A stretch of DNA of 64,000 nucleotides from Ornithodoros turicata (Eukaryota > Arthropoda > Arachnida > Ixodida > Argasidae). The notes under the pieces are model-generated. The model was not told the DNA's origin, did no database searches, and was given only the letters and a program-made list of their open reading frames with translations. Below are positions 23,214 to 33,183 of the stretch, piece after piece. Numbering within the stretch: position 1 is the first letter of the stretch; each line of letters starts with the position of its first letter. Both the position numbers and the translations under genes were made by a program. The stretch lies in assembly GCF_037126465.1 (NCBI RefSeq), contig NC_088209.1, forward strand, positions 24,371,146-24,435,145, written 5' to 3'.

Positions 23214-23729
23214 GGCGTTCACACGGGGCAACTTTTCCCAGCAACTCGAATCAACTCGAACCAACGTCTTATGAGAAATTTCGAGTCCACGTTCATATGT
23301 AGCAAATCGGTAGCTCCACCCACAAGTAACCTTGCGGCGACCGGAGGATGTGGGGTCAAATGGAACTGTTGGGGTCTTTTCTTCATCTGCTGTTTGTCAG
23401 TTTGTCATTTTTTCGCGCAAATAAATAATTATTACCTTCAAAAAATGGCAATTGACATGTTTTCATGACGTTTGTTTAAAAAAAGTGATTTCTCAGCTGC
23501 ACCTGCAGGATTTTGAAGCCATGAATCCACGAACGAAATCCACCACGCCATCGTGTGTCACGTGGCAATGCTCCCCTCGCTGATTGGCCGGTGCGCGAGC
23601 AACTTCTCAAGTTCGGTCGGGGAGCGGTTACGAGCAACTCGAGTTGCTGGACGTTGCCGGCGTTGGCCAATTGCCTGCAACTCTAAAGTTGCTCATAGTT
23701 GCTGGAAAAAGTTGCCCCGTTTGAACGCC
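23214..23729. mobile_element. TTCACAC-type MITE J (516 bp)
   Basis: Inverted ends GGCGTTCACACGGGGCAACT and the complement AGTTGCCCCGTTTGAACGCC. Inside the ends the word GCAACT(C) is reiterated (CAGCAACTCGAATCAACTCG and others). No target duplication is evident. There is no transposase; the interior has only short frames. Confidence 0.75.
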
Positions 23730-24084
23730 CCTGAAGCGATATGAAAGGGTCTGTAGTACAGTTACCACTCAGTAGGAGGGTCTCTTGACTATTTCGCAGG
23801 TGAACTGCTTGCGCACCTCTGCAGAGTCTGTCTCACCCCTTTTATACCTGGGGAGCGATGTCATTAGTCTTTCTTCCAGATAAAGGGATAAAGGCCCAAT
23901 GTGAGATGCGCATGCCCTTTCCTTGAAGACTCGTCACGTGACTTTACCACACTTTACCTCCTCTCATGCGCGAGCGGACGCACACTGTCATAGCGTATTG
24001 TCGGTTATTCTGTGGGATTCGTTATAAGACAAGACAGAACGCAGACAGCCCACCCACAAGCTAGATACAACAAAGTCCATTATA

Positions 24085-24860
24085 CAAGGAGTGTTCAACT
24101 CAAACCGTAATTTTCATTTTTCGCAAAACTTCTTGGGAGCTGGCGAGCCCGGATGCTTCCACTGTTTTGATGCGCGTTTAGAGCGAAATGGTGCACCCAC
24201 GTTTCATAGCATGTGATGATCCGATCAAGGAACGGCTGTCTTTCAGTGTCGAAACGCCACCTTAGCTCTTGGGAGATTTCCAGTCTTCTCTGTCGGTCAA
24301 ACACGGAGAGCTTCCTCGGGACCCAGTGGGCACTAACTTTCCGAAACTGGATGTGTTCATGAATGATAGTAGTGTTCAACGTACCCACAGTAAGGTGCGT
24401 CTTTCGAACCAGTTCGAGACATGTTATCCGTCGGCCCTTGAGGATCAGGCGCTCCACAAGTTGGATGTCCTCAGGAACTTTGACACTGGGCTCTGAGCGG
24501 CCCCGGCCGGGATGGTCCTGCACTGATGTACGGCCCTCTCGGAACCGTTTGCAGCACTCAAACGCTTTGCTGCGGCCAAGTGTATCGTGGCCATACTGAG
24601 CCTGAAGTATTCTGTGAATTTCAGATTACTTTACGCCTTCATTCACGAGAAACTTCATGACAAATAGCTGTTCTTTGTGCGCGCTCATCTCGTTGTCAGC
24701 CATCTTTTCCAGCACGTGTCTTCTGTTTTGCACAAGCTTTGGACCACCAGGTGGTGAACGCGGAGGCCTGTCGCGTGTGAAAATGACGAAAAAGAAGTCA
24801 CGCGAGCCATTTGTACACTCACGAGGCAGAAAGTCCCGGTTTGACTTGAAGACCCCTCAA
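24085..24860 (-). mobile_element. mariner element, internally deleted and dead
   Basis: The left terminal repeat is CAAGGAGTGTTCAACTCAAA after a TA. The right one is in reverse at 24832-24858 (GTCCCGGTTTGACTTGAAGA, CCCCTC). It encloses a decayed Tc1/mariner transposase on the minus strand. At about 775 bp it is well short of the usual 1.2-1.3 kb, because the second half of the catalytic domain is deleted. Confidence 0.85.
24095..24703 (-). pseudogene. mariner transposase pseudogene
   Basis: DDE-type transposase of the mariner family. The N-terminal helix-turn-helix region begins at the ATG at 24701-24703 (MADNEMSAHKEQLFVMKFLV), and an in-frame stop interrupts it after NEGVK. Then come the linker (KAFECCKRFREGRTSVQDHP), the second HTH region (RRITCLELVRKTHLTVGT, HEHIQFRKVSAHWVPRKL) and the first catalytic block near 24180-24210. 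That block reads ITCYETWVHHF; the family has ITGDETWVHHF, so the catalytic Asp is Tyr. After HHF only about 30 codons remain before the terminal repeat, so the other two catalytic Asp are absent. Non-functional. Confidence 0.85.
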
Positions 24861-24892
24861 TTTACGAGGGGTGTTCAAGTCAAACCGGGACT
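24832..24892. repeat. Back-to-back mariner terminal repeats forming a palindrome
   Basis: 27-bp arms (24832-24858 and 24866-24892) match with one mismatch around a 7-base loop (AATTTAC). The left arm is the right end of the mariner upstream. The right arm is the beginning of a second mariner end (GAGGGGTGTTCAAG...) that is cut off after about 30 bp. Confidence 0.8.
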
Positions 24893-25334
24893 GTGTAATA
24901 TCATATGTGTAATTTGTAATGTAATATGTGTAATGTGGGAATGTCAGTTATATGTTATATGTGTAATTTAAAATTACATGACAATTACAATTAACATGAA
25001 TGGTGCACTTGCGTTATCGTCTTCGATTATTTCATGTCATTCCAAGGTCTTGGGTGTATCATTATTCAGTCACATCACCCCATTACCTCGTCATTTCATC
25101 TTATACTATAAGCAGTGTACGCTGAGAGAGTGACCTACAAATTAAGTGGCGAATTGCGTACCTCATTGTCACTACATGTATTTGTTAGTGAAAAGATGGC
25201 TAAGAAGCAAGCAAGCTGGTAAAGTTGATGCATAATGAAAAACCCTGGCACCATCATTTGTTAGTTTATCCTTTATTTCCTAATTCGTTTTCTTTTTTTT
25301 TATTTCTTATTTCTTAACTTTATTTATTTATTTC
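24893..25334. other. AT-rich spacer
   Basis: A GTAAT/ATGTG-rich stretch at 24895-24990, otherwise nothing recognised. Confidence 0.35.
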
Positions 25335-25420
25335 TGGAATAGCAAGCCGACGTCCCGTTTGGCTGACCTTTCCCCCGTTTTTTTCCCTTTTTGTCTAATA
25401 AATATATCCCCCCCCCCCCC
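25335..25420 (+). mobile_element. LINE 3'-terminal module with poly(C)
   Basis: GGAATAGCAAGCCGACGTCC, GGCTGACCTTTCCC, a pyrimidine stretch, CTAATAAATATATC and 13 C. It has no coding part. The 5' limit may lie in the (TTTA)n just upstream. Confidence 0.75.
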
Positions 25421-26154
25421 GACACCATAGGGAACACTAGGGGACAGACACAACACGAAGCCTCAAACACAGCTGAAAACATGAAAGAACTGATGTTCTG
25501 AGGCTGGAACATCTTCATCTTTCATCATCTTTCGCAGCTGAAAACTTTACTTCTGAGCAGCTGAGACTTCGTATTGTGTCTGTTCCTTCGTGTTCCCTTA
25601 GTCTCGAGATTTTACATTGTGCATGTATTTGTTAGTGTCGTTGTTGAACTTGTTTCATTTTCGCCAGCTCGTTGTGTTGCCGGCGCCTGAATTGTTATCC
25701 CTTAACTTGTACACATTAACGGCGAAGCGTTATATCTGCCTCAACGCACACTTACAGTCCAACAAATCCTTTGTTGTATGAAAATGCGTACCTCACAACA
25801 ACGACAAGACGCTGTTGCATGTCGGCTTAACCAAGACTGTCGTTATCGTCTGAAAACACAATGTTGGATCCTGTCCCCTTCCATTGTTCCGCAACTACCT
25901 CCTTCCCCCCCAGCTCTCGCTCTCGTTTTTGTCTTTTTCTCCTCTTCGGATGCTCTCCCACGTGTGGGCGGCGGGCCGTTCGTTGGCCACAGGTGTGGAT
26001 GCGGTTCTCCGTGAAGTCCGCCCAGGACGCACGATCCCTCCTTGCGATAGTTGTGACGTTTCCCTCATGAACATTGCCGGCTACGGTGAGTAGTCCCGTC
26101 ACCAGCACTACTAATTATTATTAGTAATTACACACACACACACACACATACAAA
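25421..26154. other. Spacer with SINE scraps and (CA)n
   Basis: 25488-25516 is the reversed 3' end of SINE-like repeat C. 25990-26040 resembles the middle of SINE A (GAAGTCCGCCCAGGACGCAC). A (CA)9 run lies at 26131-26148. No gene is recognised. Confidence 0.4.
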
Positions 26155-26430
26155 AGTGGCGTTGGGGGTAGCCAAGGTCGTGCTGAAGACTGAGAGGTGA
26201 TGGGTTCGACTCCTACCACCGGCTGTGCTGTCTGAGGTTTTCCCTGTGATTTCCCGTGGGGTTTCCAGACGAATGTCGGCACAGTTCCCCCTGAAGTCGG
26301 CCCAGGACGCATACTAACCCCCCTGTCCCCCCACTCCTTCCTGCTGTACTGTCTCCGTCTCTCCGCAACTATACGCCGCTTATATCCCATAGTTGCTTCG
26401 TGGCGCTAACACGAAATCAAAATATAAAAA
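26155..26430 (+). repeat. SINE A, copy 1 (tRNA Ser/Leu-like head)
   Basis: The second half of a tRNA-like head with a long variable arm (GTAGCCAAGGTCGTGCTGAA, B box GGGTTCGACTCC) is followed by the body CTGAGGTTTTCCCTG ... AGTCGGCCCAGGACGC ... GTTGCTTCGTGGCGCTAAC and an A-rich tail. Seven copies occur here; the fullest is at 45932-46217. Confidence 0.85.
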
Positions 26431-27039
26431 ACAAAAAATCACTTGTCTGGTTTGTTAGAAGATAATGCTCGGAACGGCATAAGCAGCAACCGGTGGAGCC
26501 ATCGACTCGTTTGCCCGGCTAGCACATCTGTAACCAGACAAGGAAAGGGAAAGGAACAGAAAACAACCAAGCAGTTGATTGGTGGAGATAAGCACGGTGT
26601 TCTTTCTTCACGGCTGGACAAAAGGAACAGTGGGGAGAGAGTAAAGCAATGAACAAAGGCTCGTTTCTGGGAATGTCAGGAATGAAGCTGAGCTGCTGAT
26701 AAACAGAACACCGTGGTCCGATAAGAAACGAATAGCGTCTGCGCCATTCGTGGAACTTGGGTTTGCTGCAAATTGTCTATTTGCTGTAATTTGACTACAT
26801 CTGCACTAGAACTGGGTAGGAGTGTCTTATCACTCACGCTTTCTCTTTATCCAAACTATGCGACAAACTAATCTTGAAATCTTGCACGTTTCATTTCGTA
26901 GTGGGAGAAGTATTGTTCATCACGTGTAGGCCATAGCGGTCGTAATCCTCCTCTAATTTCAATTCTTGTTTTATGTACCCGTGAACATCATTTGCATTTG
27001 TGATGATGCACCACGTAAGGGAATTGAGAAACTAGAAAA
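26431..27039. other. No recognisable feature
   Basis: Spacer without conserved ORFs or repeats matched within the window. Confidence 0.35.
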
Positions 27040-27225
27040 CCAGCTCCCGTGACATAGTGGTTAAGATGAGAATTTTTCACGCCGAAACTGGAAGGTGACG
27101 CGGGTTGGAATCCCCACACCGGCTGTGCTGTCTGAGGTTTTCCCTGGGTTTTCCGAAGATTCTCCAGACGAATGTCGGCACAGTTCCCCTTGAAGTCAGC
27201 CCATGACGCACACTAACCTCCTTGT
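27040..27225 (+). repeat. SINE A, copy 2, 3'-truncated
   Basis: It carries a full tRNA-like head (CAGCTCCCGTGACATAGTGG, TTAAGATGAG..., GCGGGTTGGAATCCCC) and the body as far as CACTAACCTCCTT. It then passes directly into a LINE 3'-module piece. Confidence 0.8.
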
Positions 27226-27251
27226 AGCAAGTCGGCCTACGCCTGACTAAC
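27226..27251 (+). mobile_element. 26-bp LINE 3'-module piece between two SINEs
   Basis: AGCAAGTCGGCCTACGCCTG and the next six bases are identical over 26 of 26 positions to the minus-strand LINE end at 40071-40096. It joins the broken SINE A copy 2 to the headless SINE A copy 3. Confidence 0.75.
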
Positions 27252-27500
27252 TTGAAGACTGGGAGGTGGTGGGTTCGAATCCTACGACCGGCTGTGCTGT
27301 CTGAGGTTTTCCCTGGGTTTTCCGAAGACTCTCCAGACGAATGTCTGCACAGTTCCCCCTGAAAGCGGCCCGGGACGCATACTAACCCCCCTGTCCCCCA
27401 CACCTTCCTGCTGTCCTCTCTCAATCTGTCCACATCTCTTACGCCGCTCATAGCGACAGTTGCTTCGCAGCGCTAGCCCGGAATAAAAGAAAAATAATAT
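27252..27500 (+). repeat. SINE A, copy 3, head replaced
   Basis: It begins in the anticodon or variable-arm region (TTGAAGACTGGGAGGTGGTG), then has the B box GGGTTCGAATCC, the whole body and the end CGCTAGCCCGGAATAAAAG. The first half of the tRNA-like head is absent and is replaced by LINE sequence. Confidence 0.85.
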
Positions 27501-27820
27501 GGAGACCAGCGCGCAAGGGATATTTTTTACGCTCGTCTGCAACCCCTCTGTGATTACAACAGTAAAAAACCCGAGACACGGCGGAGTAGACACCGTGTCT
27601 ACTCATCCACGTGTCTACTCCTCCTCTCCCGGCACGGAGAAAAATGATGCTCTGTTAGTACAAGTGCGCTTTCGAAATCGGAATGTAACAACTTTGTAGA
27701 TTCTGAAGAAACTGTGAGCCTCCTCGTCATTTTTGCGACATTTTTCGGTAGAATTTTCTCTCCTAATGCGGTGGAGGTGACGTGTTTCAGTTTAGTTCGC
27801 TCACGCATACTATATATATA

Positions 27821-28535
27821 CAGGGTGTTTCAGTTAAGTCCCCGGGCTAAATAATTCGCGAGCGGGTGCACCAACCGAAGAACGTTTTCTTTTTTTTCTT
27901 CTTTTTTTTACAATTATCTGTTCGATACCACCTACAAGTTGCGCACCCTGTGAATGGGTGGGAGACGCTCATTCTCTAAATAAAAATTCAAATGAGTGTC
28001 GCGGGAAAACTAACTTCTAAAGCAGGGCGCCGTCGGCATTAAAATGGGCAGTACCCTTTTTGGGACCTTCAGTGGACACCTTTAAAGAAAAATCTGCCAC
28101 CGAATCGGGTCATTTGTTGCAGTAACTAACTGGTTGCGGTTAACATATTTTTGTCGTACACTCCCTTATCCGCCAGTGAATTACGTACTTTTGCGCTTCG
28201 CCGCGACCAGCCGCGACAAAAATATGTTAACCGAAACCAATTAATTACTGCAACAAATGACCCGATTCGGTGACAGATTTTTCTCTAAAAGATGTTCACT
28301 GGAAGTCCCAAAAGGGGTAGTACCCATTTTAATGCGAACGGCGCCCTGCTTTAGAAGTTACGTTTTCCCAAGACACTCATTTGAACGTTTATTTAAATTA
28401 GGAGCGCCTCCCACTCATTCACACGGTGCGCAACTTGTAGATGGTATCGGACAGATGCTTCTAAAAAAGAAAGTTCTTCGATTGGTGCACCCATTCGCGA
28501 ATTATTTAGCCCGGGGATTTAACTGAAAAACCCTG
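27821..28535. mobile_element. Long fold-back element E (715 bp)
   Basis: The ends are CAGGGTGTTTCAGTTAAGTC and, in reverse, CAGGGTTTTTCAGTTAAATC. TA lies at both flanks within TATATA. The two arms (about 27821-28160 and 28215-28535) are inverted copies along almost their whole length, with a spacer of about 50-60 bp (TACACTCCCTTATCCGCC...). It has no coding capacity on its own. A second element with the same terminal motif lies at 41495-42360. Confidence 0.85.
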
Positions 28536-28856
28536 TATATAGTACTGTCCTATGCCTGCACGTTTTCCTTAACATTTAGTTTATTTAACAAGACAGCCTA
28601 TCTTATTTAAGTTACAAATGCAATGTCATAACCTGGAGATATATTGCTCTAGAAACGAATTTTTGTTTAGCTATTTATTTATTTATTCAGAATAGGCATT
28701 TAGCTCCTCTTAGAGAGCGCGTATAGGAGGGTACATGTGCAGAACATGCATAATAAAAGTGAACGTCATTATTTGTTTCCGTAATTTCTATGGGACATAC
28801 TTGATGTTGATCAACATCAAAGAAAGTGAAATGTGGCAGCCGAAATGCTGCCATGA
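28536..28856. other. Spacer with small palindromes
   Basis: It contains a perfect 20-bp palindrome TTGATGTTGATCAACATCAA (28801-28820) and a GGCAGC/GCTGCC stem (28835-28852). No gene. Confidence 0.4.
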
Positions 28857-28941
28857 GGCAGTACGTGAAGAACATTATGTCATACTACTAACCAGTAGAC
28901 TGATTAGTACTACTATTACATAATGTTCTTCACGCACTGCC
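28857..28941. repeat. Hairpin with 24-bp arms
   Basis: Arms at 28857-28880 and 28918-28941 (GGCAGTACGTGAAGAACATT and its complement) pair with one mismatch around a 37-base loop. The loop can itself pair partly (ACTACT/AGTAGT). It may be a MITE remnant or a small-RNA hairpin; no second copy was found here. Confidence 0.6.
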
Positions 28942-30338
28942 TGTACGTATTCCTGTTCATTTCTTTCAGTAAATAGAAGTGAAATAGCTTCTCAGCGATA
29001 CTGTGACATGGAAGAAGAGCAATAACATTGATTCTGTTGATTCTGTTTTGAGGGAGCGCACAACAGATTGTACTCGAACTGTCCACTGTATATGGCTTCA
29101 GCTTTGTCAACTCGTCAGACTTCGTTGTAGCCTTCTCCTTTCGCGTCTGTTATTTCAGACTTCTATTAGCCGCAGCTGCTTTCTCCAGAACATATGAAGC
29201 GACACTATCCCCGCGAGTTGTGTTGTAGTTGCCTTCTCACCTGACAACTTGACAAGATAATCTGTGTGTCGTTCTCCAGACGTCCCTTGGATTTGATCGG
29301 ATTAGAAATGAAAGAAAAACATGGATGTCCCTTCTGTATTTGTCGTGCCGTCCGTCGCTGGGAATTGCGAAACCTTCGTTGCACCTCTCTAGTTTTTACG
29401 CGGCTTGCAGTGTACGTGACGACACGACGTTGAGCACTCGCGCTCACGTGTCTGCAGAAAGCGATGACGTTCTTCGCATCTTCCGCTGGCGTATTCTGAG
29501 AAATGTCGCTCGTGAAGTGTACACGGTACATGTCACAAAAAGCGGTATACGCCCTGCGTGTTAGCGTAAGCGTGTCGTGTGGTGAAGTTCTGCTTTGAGC
29601 GTGCAGTGAGATATATTTGGGGCGTTTCCTCGAAACTTGACATAATCATATGCAGAGTACAACGACAATGCAAATGATCATGTTCGACCCGAGTTTCTTC
29701 CCCGAATGTTTTATATCGACGCGTCAAACTTGAAGGAAGAAGAAAGCATGGGCGCAACGATGTATTCAAAGCGTCTGTGTCCGAAGCGGCGCCTTGCTGT
29801 CAAAGGAAAGATCTTTTGAGTAGACAGTCAGTGTTATGGACTTTCGCAACTCTCGACTACATGCTTATCATATAGGGCTCCGCACGTGTCGAGCAAGAGG
29901 CTAATATTGCTGGAAAAATTCTTTCCGCTGAAGAGGAACACAGCAAGGGTGCACAGCCGCACAAAGGAATATCCAGGCGTGACAGGAGGATTTAAAGCAA
30001 GAAAGGGGGCGGATGAGAGGACTTAGTCTGTACTCTGTCGTCTATTTTTCGGCTTTTAAATTTTTGCTCATAGATAGGATGGAAACTCTCAACTTAATAG
30101 GAGAGAAAGCATAATTTTTTAATATGTCCCCTTGGCAGTTCATAGATGCAGGGTTCATCTATGGGTTCATCATAGGTGAAGGGGTGTTCATCATCCCATG
30201 TGTGTCTATACGCGTGTCGCACCCTTCACGTACTTTTCCGGCAACTACATTATCGTAAAATAAGATAATGATTTTCTTCTATGTTCAAAACTCTAAGCGC
30301 CTTCGAGACTCCTTCCTCACTTTAAGTACGGCCATATC
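28942..30338. other. Spacer; one short repeat
   Basis: 29283-29325 (TTGGATTTGATCGGATTAGA, AATGAAAGAAAAACATGGA) has a relative at 48416-48456. The ORF at 29205-29531 (minus) runs through it and is not considered a gene. Nothing else is seen. Confidence 0.35.
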
Positions 30339-31199
30339 CATAGATTGAGAAGTTACCCGTCAAAAAGAACTCGTTACGAGTTAAACTACTGTGTGAAAAA
30401 TGTAAAAAGTTCTTCAACCTGAAATGTAACTCGCAGTTACTGAGTCACTTAAAAAAAAGAACGAGTTACGTCCAAGTTACATTGGACACAAAATAGCATT
30501 ACGGAGGTGCAGCGCGCGTGAGCGGTTGGGTTAGACCTTGGTTTGCCTGCGGAGGAGTGCGACACGCTTAGATCGTTTTTGTTTGTGTCCAACAATATAC
30601 CTCTCCCTGTTTTTAAATAAATGACGTCATAGTGTTCAACAGCGCCACAAATTTGGTGGAGTTGAGCTACGCTCGAAGCTAGAGGTGAACAAGGTCGCGC
30701 CCGAAAGCCACTGTCTTGAGGTGATTACGATGGTCCCTGGAGGGGACGCGACCTTCGGTCCTACTTTCAATGGGAGGCAGCGAACAAGTGCCCGTTCATG
30801 GAACCCAGCCTTCTCATTCCGATTTGTTTCGGTTGCAGTCTGTCTACCAACGTCATGATTACGTTTCTCTGGTAGACGTCTATTCGAACGCTTTGCATCT
30901 TACTCCCTGTGTGCGCACAGTAGTTCCGGCTTCATTTCAATGGCAGCGGTTCTTACTTCCTGAATAACTATGCTGTCGTTGATTGAATATCACGTTTTAT
31001 GGCAAAACAATGCCATGAAAGAGCCGCAGGGAAAGCAAGAAAATAGGTGGACGTGAGTGAAAAGCGTATTAAAAGTAACTTGGAACTTAAGTTACTTTGG
31101 CAAAGTTACCTGAAAAAGAAACGAGTACCGAGTTAAGGTAGAAGTTACCAAAAAAAAAAAAAGGAACTTAGTTACAATAACCAGTTATCTCGAACTCTG
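30339..31199 (-). mobile_element. GTTAC-rich non-autonomous DNA element, copy 2 (fuller)
   Basis: The right end, read in reverse, is CAGAGTTCGAGATAACTGG. The left end is CATAGATTGAGAAGTTACCC, a weak terminal inverted repeat. AGTTAC/GTAACT words crowd both ends. The core matches copy 1 (7749-8250) in opposite orientation and also holds about 480 bp (30485-30960) that copy 1 lacks. No transposase is recognised. Confidence 0.75.
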
Positions 31200-31310
31200 G
31201 TCCTAACCCCCCCTCTCCTTCCTGCTGTCCTCTCTCCATCTGTCCACGTCTGTATGACGCTCATAGCCATAGTTGCTTCGCGGCGCTAACGCGGAATTTG
31301 AAAAATGCGC
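31200..31310 (+). repeat. SINE A, copy 4, 3' half
   Basis: TCCTGCTGTCCTCTCTCCAT, CCATAGTTGCTTCGCGGCGC, TAACGCGGAATTTG. It is 5'-truncated and abuts the end of the GTTAC-rich element. Confidence 0.8.
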
Positions 31311-31599
31311 TCCTCGTAAAAAAATAATAAAAACGTTACTAAATTTGAAGACGGAATTAATGCGATGCAGCTAAGTCATGAGCAGGACTATAGGATGTGT
31401 GGTTCGACCGCTGAAAATCACGTTGACGATTTACAGGACGGCCAAACCCAAAGACCAAAAGGAGGTCAACTCCCGCAAGGCTATCGTCTTCGTCCGAATC
31501 CGTAGGAAAGGACATGTTATGGGTAGAATAATAATTCAGGGCTTGACGTCGCGAGACGACTGCGACAATGAGCGACGCCGCAGTGGTCGTGTCTGTGGT

Positions 31600-31800
31600 T
31601 CAATTTTGCCCACCTGAGGGTTCTTTAACGTGCGCCGAAATCTCGACACACGGCACACCACATTTGACGTCCCTCGTGGAAGGCTGCGCGTCTGAGTAAC
31701 TTGTACCCTTCCGCCGCATTGCCACCGTCCTCGGCCGGGTTTGAACCCGCGATCTTGGGATCCGCAGACGGACACGCTACCGACTGAGCCACCGGGGACG
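31600..31800 (-). repeat. tRNA-headed SINE B, copy 2
   Basis: The minus-strand reading starts with a nearly complete tRNA-like head: GTCCCCGGTGGCTCAGTCGG (A box), GATCGCGGGTTCAAACCCGG (B box) and the closing CGAGGAC, which pairs with the first seven bases but for one position. The body contains GAAATTT-free sequence CGAGATTTCGGCGCACGTTA and AAGAACCCTCAGGTGGGC, a core shared by many invertebrate SINEs (from memory, not searched). The long variable arm of SINE A is absent, so this is a separate family. Confidence 0.75.
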
Positions 31801-32943
31801 GCTTATGGGTGGAGCAATGTGCTTCCATGAGATGGCTCGCTTAGGGTTACTGGAGACAAGATGGAGCTGCACAGAACCCATCAGGATTTACTGGTGCAGT
31901 AAAATACGTCACAACAGTCTCAGTGAGAGACTATTTTCGCAAATCTGCAACAATCTAGTTTGCTATCTATCTGTGCTCGCTATTCGGGACACATAAGAAA
32001 ACGAGGAAAATTGCTATCAGTCTGACTTCTGGGTCAATTTGATGTGTTCGAGAATGGATCGTAAAATAAAATTAATTTATTTTACCTCCGTCTTGTCCCA
32101 TGGCTCATTGTTCCGAGCCATAAATCTAGGAAGAGTACTCTGACTGAACGTATTAAAATAACGAACTGAGCTTTCTATTCTGGTATAACAGTATGCCTTC
32201 CACCGTTTGAGACATTATTCCTGTAGGTTGAACAAGACAGGATAGGAAGAGAGACAAGGAGAAGAAAGGCGTGCGAAAACAAGGGGAAAATAGGGTACAG
32301 AAGAACGAAGATATACAACGTAGACACGACGCTGGAGAGAAGATAAAGCTACGTGTCTGTTGAACAGTTAGTTGTATACTTACCGACTTCACCACAGTCA
32401 CCATCAGCTCAGCGTCACCATAGTGTAGATGCCGCCGACAATCCCCGCGCAACCATAGCGTAAATGTCATGCAAAATAACAAGACTGCGTTCATGCACGA
32501 CACCACTCTCTCTCTCTGTTTGGAGGGTCCAGGAACTCCGAATGTTGTGTCCGTATATGGTACTCTTGCAGACCTTAGCGACATCTATAGTGAGATTTTA
32601 ATGCTGAGATCGCCACTTTCAATTGACGTGTCACAGGGACCTTATTACTTAATGTCGTAAGCATACACAAATGGAGTCATGGCCTTTATGTAGCACATTG
32701 GAGGTGCGTCTATCCGTCAGAATATTGCTGAGACACCCGCATTGAATACAGCCTACGATTCAAATGACACGCTGGGGCACCTGGTAATAGACCCCAGCTG
32801 GACGTCATGCACGTCATAGAGACCGTCAGCACCGTATATGTAAAAAAATGTGTCCAGTAGGAGCCACTCGTTGTTCACCCGATGGCCCTGCCGTATGTGA
32901 TGTCTAATGTCAGCACTTAGACAGAGTCACGGACAGTGAGTAT
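31801..32943. other. Candidate 3' UTR side of receptor A
   Basis: Downstream of the receptor A stop. A minus-strand AATAAA lies at 32076-32081, about 860 bp past the stop, and is a possible polyadenylation signal. The 143-codon minus ORF at 32153-32584 has no known motif. Confidence 0.35.
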
Positions 32944-33183
32944 TCAGTCGTCACCAATGGAGGTAACGAACGTTGCTGAAGCTCTCGGCGACCGGTTCAG
33001 GGCTCTGAGAGGCACAACGGAAGTGGGTGACACCGAGAAGCCGTTGCAGCGAGATGTTCCAGAGACGACTAGAGTGGTGGAACGTGTAGAACCACCGTAG
33101 GAACTACGCTTCGTACATCTTCTTCCGACACTTCTCGCTCTTAACGATGGGCAACAGGTGGACGTCAGTTGACGGAGGTCCTC
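32944..33183 (-). CDS. Receptor A last exon: cytoplasmic tail and stop
   Basis: A 79-residue C-terminal tail of the class A GPCR whose TM exons lie to the right. The acceptor is TTCGTCTGCAG with a fair pyrimidine tract. The phase is 0 and matches the donor after the TM7 exon. Joined to that exon it continues NFR with EDLRQLTSTCCPSLRARS, an amphipathic helix 8 followed by a CC pair, the usual palmitoylation site. A basic and then Ser/Thr-rich tail (RRCTKRSSYGGSTRSTTL) offers kinase and arrestin sites. It ends TSIGDD before the stop at 32944-32946. The frame is open for 20 codons upstream of the acceptor, but that part has no fit to the receptor. The length and composition are normal for the family. 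Confidence 0.85.
   Translation of the reverse strand, partial: EDLRQLTSTCCPSLRARSVGRRCTKRSSYGGSTRSTTLVVSGTSRCNGFSVSPTSVVPLRALNRSPRASATFVTSIGDD

Noticed and set aside
31720..31800. Possible functional tRNA gene (minus strand)
   Set aside because: The acceptor stem nearly pairs and both promoter boxes are present, but the anticodon arm is poor and a SINE body follows without a terminator, so it is a SINE head.
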